A stretch of DNA of 10,275 bases, taken from the NCBI GenBank assembly GCA_027083995.1, contig JALWME010000230.1:1-10275 (forward strand). Direction: 5' to 3'. A program made the position numbers and the translations under genes. The notes under the pieces were generated by a model. The model saw nothing but the letters and a program-made list of their open reading frames with translations. It did not search any database and was not told the DNA's origin. The stretch is from Sulfurovum sp. Its GTDB lineage: Bacteria > Campylobacterota > Campylobacteria > Campylobacterales > Sulfurovaceae. Positions 5,294 through 10,275 of the stretch are shown here, one piece after another (position 1 is the stretch's first letter; each line of letters begins with the position of its first letter).

Positions 5294-6423
5294 CCTTTAA
5301 TCCAAGACTTGACTCTATCAAAAGCGGCATCAAAAGTACTTTTGTGAGGTCGGCTTTCTAACCCAAAACTTTCTTGTACTTTCTCCAGTAGATCTTTTTG
5401 TTCATCGTTTAGCTTCTTTGGAAGTATGAGTTGTATTTGGGCTATCAAGCGACCTCTTTCTCCTGTATGTACATCAGCTATACCCTCATTAGGAAACATG
5501 TATTGTTCTTTATCTGTGGTGCCTTTGTTGAGTTTTAGCTCACGCTCTCCATCCAATGTAGGTATAGAAATAGTCTCACCCAACAGAGACTGGGTGAAAA
5601 ATACAGGTACTTCTATGTAGATATCATTACCATTGCGTACAAAGTTCTCATCCTCTTTGACTATGAATGTAAAGTAGAGGTCTCCACGTTGGTTGTTTCT
5701 ACCTTCATTTCCATAGTTCGGGGCTCTTAGGCGATTACCAGAGTCTACACCTGCTGGAACAGTCACTGTCACAGTATCATCTTCTATATGGTAACCTTTA
5801 CCATTACAGCTTCCACATGCTTCTTTGATGCTTTGTCCCTGTCCATGACATCTTGGACAAGTTTGAGCAAACTGCATTGGGCCTTGACGCATAAGTACCT
5901 GTCCTTGCCCTCCACAAGTCTCACAAGTCTCCAGCTTGGCATCTTTGGCTCCTGTGCCTTCACAGTCGTTACAAGAGGTTTTATAAGTCATCTCTACCTC
6001 TTTTTTACACCCAAATACAGCTTCATGGAATTCAAGTTCCAGTTCGATTTCAAAGTCAAGTGCATACTTTTGGTTAGGGTCACGACGCGATTGGCGAGAT
6101 CCAAAGCCTCCAAAGCCACCACCAAACATAGAATTAAACATATCCATAACATCATCCATATTAGCTCCACCAAAGCCACCACGTCCACCACCTTGACCTT
6201 CAAGTCCTGCTTTCCCATAGCGGTCATAGATGGCACGTTTTTCTTCATCGGATAGTACTTGGTATGCTTCATTGACTATCTTGAAGTTGTCTTCCGCTTC
6301 TTTGTCATCTGGATTACGGTCTGGATGGTACTTCATGGCTAGTTTACGGTAGGCTTTTTTAAGTTCTGAACCTGAAGCAGTTTTGCTTACTTGCAGGACT
6401 TCATAGTAACATAATTCTGTCAT
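5290..6423 (-). CDS. dnaJ: Chaperone DnaJ (Hsp40)
   Basis: DnaJ hands unfolded clients to DnaK and stimulates its ATPase. The 377-residue protein is a complete type I Hsp40: J-domain (1-70) with HPD at 33-35, Gly/Phe-rich linker (74-108), zinc-binding domain (151-210) with four CxxCxGxG-type repeats (C151/C154, C167/C170, C189/C192, C203/C206), then two beta-barrel substrate domains and a dimerising C-terminus. The start is the ATG at 6423-6421, not an in-frame ATG 48 bp upstream, because [10 protein letters not shown] is the normal J-domain beginning and GGAGA lies 7 nt before it. dnaK and grpE are not adjacent. I see no CIRCE or HAIR operator upstream, so HrcA/HspR control at this site is not supported. 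Confidence 0.96.
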   Translation of the reverse strand: MTELCYYEVLQVSKTASGSELKKAYRKLAMKYHPDRNPDDKEAEDNFKIVNEAYQVLSDEEKRAIYDRYGKAGLEGQGGGRGGFGGANMDDVMDMFNSMFGGGFGGFGSRQSRRDPNQKYALDFEIELELEFHEAVFGCKKEVEMTYKTSCNDCEGTGAKDAKLETCETCGGQGQVLMRQGPMQFAQTCPRCHGQGQSIKEACGSCNGKGYHIEDDTVTVTVPAGVDSGNRLRAPNYGNEGRNNQRGDLYFTFIVKEDENFVRNGNDIYIEVPVFFTQSLLGETISIPTLDGERELKLNKGTTDKEQYMFPNEGIADVHTGERGRLIAQIQLILPKKLNDEQKDLLEKVQESFGLESRPHKSTFDAAFDRVKSWIKG

Positions 6424-6430
6424 AAGGCTT

Positions 6431-6435
6431 TCTCC
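6431..6435 (-). promoter_or_regulatory. Ribosome binding site deciding the dnaJ start
   Basis: On the minus strand GGAGA lies 7 nt before the ATG at 6423-6421. It would be inside the coding region if the upstream ATG at 6471 were used. Confidence 0.7.
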
Positions 6436-6461
6436 ATTTATAAAGGGGATAATTTTTGCGA

Positions 6462-6470
6462 ATTCTACCA
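6462..6470 (-). promoter_or_regulatory. Extended -10 promoter for dnaJ
   Basis: Read on the minus strand this is TGGTAGAAT, an extended -10 with one mismatch to TATAAT, placing the start of transcription about 30 nt before the dnaJ ATG. It also makes the upstream ATG at 6471 unlikely as a start. Confidence 0.5.
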
Positions 6471-6476
6471 TAATTT

Positions 6477-6485
6477 TGTTATAAT
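6477..6485 (+). promoter_or_regulatory. Extended -10 promoter for the Dabb-recR operon
   Basis: TGTTATAAT (6477-6485) is a perfect extended -10, 27 bp before the first ATG at 6513. AAGGGGG (6501-6507) is the ribosome binding site. It is 6 bp from the divergent dnaJ -10, so the two promoters share DNA. Confidence 0.65.
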
Positions 6486-6512
6486 CACGAAAATAGTTTT
6501 AAGGGGGCAAAT

Positions 6513-6806
6513 ATGCTCGTACATATTGTGATGTTTAAGTTTAAAGAAGAAAATAAAAAAGCCAATATTATACAAGCTAAACAGATGTTAGAAAATCTTA
6601 TGGGTACAGTACCAAGCCTGCGAAGTATAGATGTAGGTGTCAATTTTATAGAGGCTGACAGGGCAATGGATTTAAGTATTATTGCCACATTTGAAAGTCA
6701 AACAGGGCTTGATGCGTATGATATGCATCCAGAACATCAAAAGGTAGTTGCTTTTATTAAATCAGTTGTTGAATACTCCAAAGCATCAGACTATATGAGA
6801 GATTAA
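6513..6806 (+). CDS. Dabb (stress-responsive alpha/beta barrel) domain protein
   Basis: This 97-residue protein is a single dimeric alpha/beta-barrel (Dabb) domain. It opens with MLVHIVMFKFKEE (H4 in the first strand), has the mid-strand DLSIIATFESQTGLDAYDMH (53-72), and the family's HPEH motif at 72-75, followed by a helix to FIKSVVEYSK. Family members include plant stress proteins, polyketide cyclases and many small bacterial proteins without assigned substrate; the histidines H4, H72 and H75 are the residues to compare with characterised members. It is cytoplasmic, with no signal or membrane segment. The stop overlaps the recR start by one base (TAATG), so the two are translated together. 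The link with recombination repair is unexplained. Confidence 0.88.
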   Translation: MLVHIVMFKFKEENKKANIIQAKQMLENLMGTVPSLRSIDVGVNFIEADRAMDLSIIATFESQTGLDAYDMHPEHQKVVAFIKSVVEYSKASDYMRD

Positions 6807-7378
6807 TGCCTAAACATTATAAAATAGAAGCCTTTGAAAATTTAGTAGAAGCTTTTCAGTCTTTCCCCTCTATAGGTAAAAAATCTGCTATAAGAATGGC
6901 ATACCAGGCAGTGATGGTTGATGGTTTTGCTGCTATGAAATTGGCACATGCACTTGAAACAGGTGTCAATACTATTCAAAAATGCTCTAAGTGTCACAAT
7001 ATGAGTGAAGATGAACTTTGTTCAATATGCTCTGATCCTTACCGTGACAGCTCCAAGCTTTGCATTGTGCAGTCGGCCAAAGATATTTTAAGCATAGAAG
7101 AGAGCGGACAGTTTAACGGGGTATATTATGTAGTTTGTGAGGTGCGTGACTTAGATGAGGCACATCTTTTCTATGCTGTAGGCGGGGTAGCTGAAATCAT
7201 CTTTGCCTTTCCTCCCAGTATTGCTACAGATACAATGATACTTTACATAGAAGATAAGTTAAAAGGGCTAAATATACACTTTACCAAAATCGCTCAAGGT
7301 GTACCCACAGGGGTAGAACTGGAAAATATAGACATTATGTCACTTTCACGTGCTTTAGAATCAAGAGTAAAGATATAA
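6806..7378 (+). CDS. recR: Recombination mediator RecR
   Basis: RecR forms a DNA-encircling ring that, with RecO, loads RecA at gaps. The 190 residues are at the lower end for the family. Visible parts: a helix-hairpin-helix with FPSIGKKSA (20-28), a zinc finger with C60, C63, C72 and C75, a Toprim core beginning LCIVQSAKDILSIEE (85-99), and the C-terminal TKIAQGVPTGVELENID (160-176), the RecR Walker B-like/T-K-A-G-P-G region. The Toprim acidic residues are altered: the usual VVEEPKD glutamate is Q89, and the usual NPTVEGEAT is FPPSIATDT. The same pattern occurs in Helicobacter RecR as I remember it. The start ATG shares a base with the preceding stop. The stop is 1 bp from the convergent DUF1501 gene. 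Confidence 0.95.
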   Translation: MPKHYKIEAFENLVEAFQSFPSIGKKSAIRMAYQAVMVDGFAAMKLAHALETGVNTIQKCSKCHNMSEDELCSICSDPYRDSSKLCIVQSAKDILSIEESGQFNGVYYVVCEVRDLDEAHLFYAVGGVAEIIFAFPPSIATDTMILYIEDKLKGLNIHFTKIAQGVPTGVELENIDIMSLSRALESRVKI

Positions 7379-7379
7379 C

Positions 7380-8744
7380 TTAGGTAAATAATCTCTCTAT
7401 CTCTTTGTTGCCATCAGTAAGTATTTCTGGATTTTCAATCCCATAGATTTTATAAAGCGTTGCTGCTATGCTTAGTGGCTCAAATTGATAAGTACCTTGT
7501 TTGGGTTTAAGGTAGAGTCTATTGATTTGTCCTGTATTTTCTACTATGGTCTCACCTACTACGCCCTTATGGTTAAAATAGCCTTTGCCACCTAAAACAT
7601 AGAAGTTTTGTAAGTTACCATGGTCCCATCCAAGTGCAGAATTAAGATTGACATTTCTTCCAAATTCTCCAAATACCATAATGTTGATTTGCTGCTCTTT
7701 ACCTTCAGCTTTGATGTGTGCCATAGCAGACTTGAGTGATGCAAAGAGACTTTCTGTCCTTTGTACATAGTCTCTAGCTTCATTGTGGTCATCCCACCCT
7801 CCAAGACCTCCAGTACCGATAGTCACTACTTTGGTATCTGGGTTTTTAGAGAGTATTTTAATCGCAGTTTCAAGTTTCTTTGAAAAACGGTTATCTTTCG
7901 GGTAGGCATCTGCTCCAAGGTCAGGGGTAGCTGAATTTGAGACCTCATCTATAAAAGTACTTAATGAAGAGCGTTTGGAAAAAGCCTCTTTTATCTTTCC
8001 TTTTATATTGGTTTTTTGTGCAAGTGTATCCATTGTTTTATGAAAGGGAGCATCAAAACCATTTTCTTTATCATTATAGTTTGGCTTGTCTCTTTCTTCG
8101 GCGGTATAGTATCGCCAGTCACGTTCATTTCGACTGTATGGATTTTCTAACTCTTCATTAATTCCCACGGGTTTAAGATATTCATTTAGAGCTGTTCTTC
8201 CTTCAGCATAAAATTTAGATTCTCCTTCAAGGGTGATAAAAGGCATTAAGGTATTGGAATCTATAATTTTATGCTTTTCAAGAATATGTGCCAAATTGGC
8301 AAGTATGCCTGCACTGTTGTCATCAAAAGAGCCTTTTTGATTTTGGACAGTACATGAGTTATGTGCTTTGTTGTTCTCTTCTTCTCTTACTTTAGAGTAA
8401 CAACATCTAAAAAGTGTCATATCCCCATCCTCAAGAAGTGCTTCCATATATGTGCCACCAGCTTCTTGCCAGCAGCCATTAGCTGTTGGAGTAATACCTC
8501 TAAAGTAGTTGTCATAGTTGCTTTGTGATGCAGCTTTGATTTCATTTATATTTGTGAGGTTGCCACCTAGTTGACTGGCACCTCCATACATAAATATCAT
8601 GATGGTTTGTGCTTTATTTGTGTTATTAATAGCAGATGAAAAAGTAATTTTACTTAGATCTAAATCTTTTGCATAAGTCAGACTAGGCATGAGTAGAGCA
8701 GTGCCCGCTGCCATAGATAGTTTTATAAAGTCTCTTCTTTTCAT
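7380..8744 (-). CDS. DUF1501 family protein, Tat-exported
   Basis: The 454-residue protein begins MKRRDFIKLSMAAGTALLMP, a twin-arginine signal (RRDFIK) with a hydrophobic core and a likely cut after TYA (23-25), so it is exported folded to the periplasm. The rest follows the DUF1501 pattern, a family related to the sulfatase/alkaline phosphatase superfamily: MIFMYGGASQLGG (49-61), KVVTIGTGGLGGWDDH (305-320) and MVFGEFGRNVN (356-366) followed by GWDHGN (372-377), the probable metal-binding Asp/His pairs, and VLGGKGYFNHKGVVGE (383-398). Four cysteines (91, 114, 115, 131) cluster after the first motif. No activity is established for the family. The start overlaps the stop of the DUF1800 gene by one base; such pairs are common in other bacteria. 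Confidence 0.92.
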   Translation of the reverse strand: MKRRDFIKLSMAAGTALLMPSLTYAKDLDLSKITFSSAINNTNKAQTIMIFMYGGASQLGGNLTNINEIKAASQSNYDNYFRGITPTANGCWQEAGGTYMEALLEDGDMTLFRCCYSKVREEENNKAHNSCTVQNQKGSFDDNSAGILANLAHILEKHKIIDSNTLMPFITLEGESKFYAEGRTALNEYLKPVGINEELENPYSRNERDWRYYTAEERDKPNYNDKENGFDAPFHKTMDTLAQKTNIKGKIKEAFSKRSSLSTFIDEVSNSATPDLGADAYPKDNRFSKKLETAIKILSKNPDTKVVTIGTGGLGGWDDHNEARDYVQRTESLFASLKSAMAHIKAEGKEQQINIMVFGEFGRNVNLNSALGWDHGNLQNFYVLGGKGYFNHKGVVGETIVENTGQINRLYLKPKQGTYQFEPLSIAATLYKIYGIENPEILTDGNKEIERLFT

Positions 8745-10275
8745 TATTTTACCTCTTTGAATGTGTATGTTTCTGAAAGTCTGGAGATATAATCCAATAC
8801 AATAATTGCAATATTGGCACGTCTCTTTCTTCGTTCATCTTCTTGTTTGTCAGGTATATCGTAGGTTGCAAATATATTAAATGCCCAATGAAATTGTTTT
8901 TCTCCATCTTTAGTATATATCATATGTCTATCAAATAGAACCAACTCTTCTTGACTGGCATTACGTGAAAGTATGGTTCTAAAGAGATAGTTTATAAATG
9001 AATGAAGGCTAGCTTCAATATCATCTTTATTTAACGTAAAGTTCTCTGTGGATATAAATGATGCACCCCACCCTTGTCTATCCCATGCATCATATTCATC
9101 AAGCTTTTTTGGGTTTGAATGTATAAGCAGGACACGTTCTCTGATGTATTTGTGATAGTTTGCAAATGAAAGAGTATCGAGTGGTACACGTTTTAGTTTA
9201 CCTAGCTTGTATTTCATAGAAGCTTGATGCATCTCTTCCAAGGCATATTTCAATTCATGGAATGTACCCATTCGGTGTTTGAAATCTATTTTTTTTGCCA
9301 TTGAAAAAAACAGTTCCTCTGCACTTTTTGCTCTACTGGAGTGAAGTAAATACTCTTCAGAAAAGACAATCTGCAAAAGAATATCTTGCCATGTTTCAGG
9401 TTTACTAGAGAGTATACTTGAAGTAATCTGTGTTTTTTTACCTGTAGTACTGTTTGGGAAGAAAAACTCTACAAGTCTTGTGGTTACTCCCCTGCTAAAG
9501 GCATCAGATTTTGCCAGTTCACGGTAAAAGTCATCACCATTATAGATGGTTGTATCAAAAAGTTTAAGTGGCTTTCTATTTTGGTTCAAACTCACTACAA
9601 GTGTGTCACTCTCTCTGTCGAGTTTCCAGTTTTTCAGTGCCTGCCCAGCCAATGGTACATGGGAATCATCCATGTCCAGGGTAAAAATCTCCAGCATCTC
9701 CCTGCCATTGTCTTCGGGACTTCTAAATCGTCTCCAGTTGTCTTCACTCATCATATGCACATAGGTAATATAACGCATACCACTATCAATATTGAGCATA
9801 TTGACAAGACGGTTGTATACTCTAGCGATGTTAGGAGTATGGGTTGATTCAAGTTCATAAGCAGGAGAGAACATAATCGTTTGTGTAAGGATATATGCTA
9901 CCCAGTTATTGAGAAAGTAACTGTCAAGGTTTTTCATCGCATAAAAACGTGTAAGTATATTGACAGATACCTGTTCATTATAGTCACGCTGGCTAAATAC
10001 TTTATTATCAACGATATGATTTTCCAACCACTCTTTATCTGTATAATCCTCATTAAGAGTATTTCGTATATTTTCTATAAAATTACCTGTAGCTATCTTC
10101 TTTTTGAGTGTATTGAGTGGATACCCAAAAAATAGTGTACTAAGTAATTTATTTGCAACGAGAAGTTGTTTTTTTTCATTTAAGGTATTAAAAGTAGCAT
10201 CTGAAAGTTGTTTTAACTTATACTCAGATGCGGATAAACTTTTGTAGTAAAAATGTAGCCCATTATATTGGTCTG
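8744..10275 (-). CDS. DUF1800 family protein (5' end outside window)
   Basis: The frame stays open to the right edge; 509 residues are visible. A TTG at 10027 is internal, since 82 more in-frame residues precede it and include NKLLSTLFFGYPLNTL, which resembles the N-terminal RFL-ATFG segment of DUF1800. The core motif PEDNGREMLEIFTL (about 9721-9674) matches the family's NENYARELMELFTLG; VPLAGQALKNWKL matches the EAARALTGW segment; YRELAKSDAFSRGVTTRLVEFFFPN matches the RLLA...KLYRFF segment; RQGWGASFIS (near 9085-9056) matches GW-GG--W. The N-terminus and any signal peptide are not visible. Function is unknown. DUF1800 genes usually precede a DUF1501 gene, as here, with overlapping stop and start, so the products probably act together outside the cytoplasm. 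Confidence 0.87.
   Translation of the reverse strand, partial: DQYNGLHFYYKSLSASEYKLKQLSDATFNTLNEKKQLLVANKLLSTLFFGYPLNTLKKKIATGNFIENIRNTLNEDYTDKEWLENHIVDNKVFSQRDYNEQVSVNILTRFYAMKNLDSYFLNNWVAYILTQTIMFSPAYELESTHTPNIARVYNRLVNMLNIDSGMRYITYVHMMSEDNWRRFRSPEDNGREMLEIFTLDMDDSHVPLAGQALKNWKLDRESDTLVVSLNQNRKPLKLFDTTIYNGDDFYRELAKSDAFSRGVTTRLVEFFFPNSTTGKKTQITSSILSSKPETWQDILLQIVFSEEYLLHSSRAKSAEELFFSMAKKIDFKHRMGTFHELKYALEEMHQASMKYKLGKLKRVPLDTLSFANYHKYIRERVLLIHSNPKKLDEYDAWDRQGWGASFISTENFTLNKDDIEASLHSFINYLFRTILSRNASQEELVLFDRHMIYTKDGEKQFHWAFNIFATYDIPDKQEDERRKRRANIAIIVLDYISRLSETYTFKEVK

Noticed and set aside
6080..6200. Apparent CCACCAAAGCC repeat on the plus strand
   Set aside because: It is simply the reverse of Gly/Phe codons in the DnaJ G/F-rich linker.
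5788..6255. Plus-strand open frame of 155 codons inside dnaJ
   Set aside because: It mirrors the zinc-finger and J-domain coding sequence on the other strand and has no family features.
6424..6471. Earlier start for dnaJ adding 16 residues
   Set aside because: The J-domain begins at [15 protein letters not shown] precedes that ATG, and the probable -10 box overlaps the upstream codon.
6424..6512. CIRCE or HAIR heat-shock operator upstream of dnaJ
   Set aside because: Neither TTAGCACTC-N9-GAGTGCTAA nor CTTGAGT-N7-ACTCAAG is present.
10025..10027. TTG as the start of the DUF1800 gene
   Set aside because: The frame is open through to the window edge and the 82 upstream residues look like part of the domain.
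1..10275. CRISPR array or insertion sequence
   Set aside because: No regularly spaced repeats, transposase or terminal inverted repeats were found on reading both strands.

Overview
The window looks like chromosomal DNA of a Campylobacterota (epsilonproteobacterial) species, probably a Sulfurovum/Sulfurimonas-type organism. This rests on AT-rich gene-dense sequence, TATAAT boxes with poor -35 elements, a stand-alone atpE, an HU protein and a RecR that resemble the Helicobacter versions as I remember them, and a DUF5718 gene. The genus is an inference; no database search was possible. I see no phage, insertion sequence or CRISPR array.

Layout, left to right. (1) 1-3111, plus strand: the 3' end of a predicted phosphoribosyltransferase gene, then pnp (polynucleotide phosphorylase), then an unnamed 262-residue protein. 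All three are joined by overlapping stop/start codons, so they form one operon. The third protein aligns by eye with the FtsK/EssC ATPase core but has lost the Walker A and B residues. (2) 3112-4465: atpE (F0 subunit c) with its own promoter and a leader of about 135 nt, a spacer with hairpins and a perfect 16-bp palindrome, tRNA-Leu(GAG), and hup (HU) behind an elaborate promoter region. (3) 4493-5293: a DUF5718 protein that I read as a divergent fumarylacetoacetate-hydrolase-fold enzyme. It converges with dnaJ and overlaps it by 4 bp. (4) 5290-7378: dnaJ on the minus strand, diverging across 89 bp from a two-gene operon of a Dabb-domain protein and recR. (5) 7380-10275, minus strand: a DUF1800 gene running off the right edge, followed by a Tat-exported DUF1501 protein; start and stop codons overlap.

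Most genes are core housekeeping: RNA turnover (pnp), energy (atpE), nucleoid (hup), chaperone (dnaJ), recombinational repair (recR). Four loci lack a settled function: the FtsK-like pseudo-ATPase, the DUF5718 protein, the Dabb protein and the DUF1800/DUF1501 pair. The best candidates for undescribed biology are the pseudo-ATPase fixed downstream of pnp and the exported DUF1800/DUF1501 pair. Packing is extreme: three TAATG junctions, one 8-nt overlap, and two convergent gene pairs with a 4-bp overlap or a 1-bp gap.
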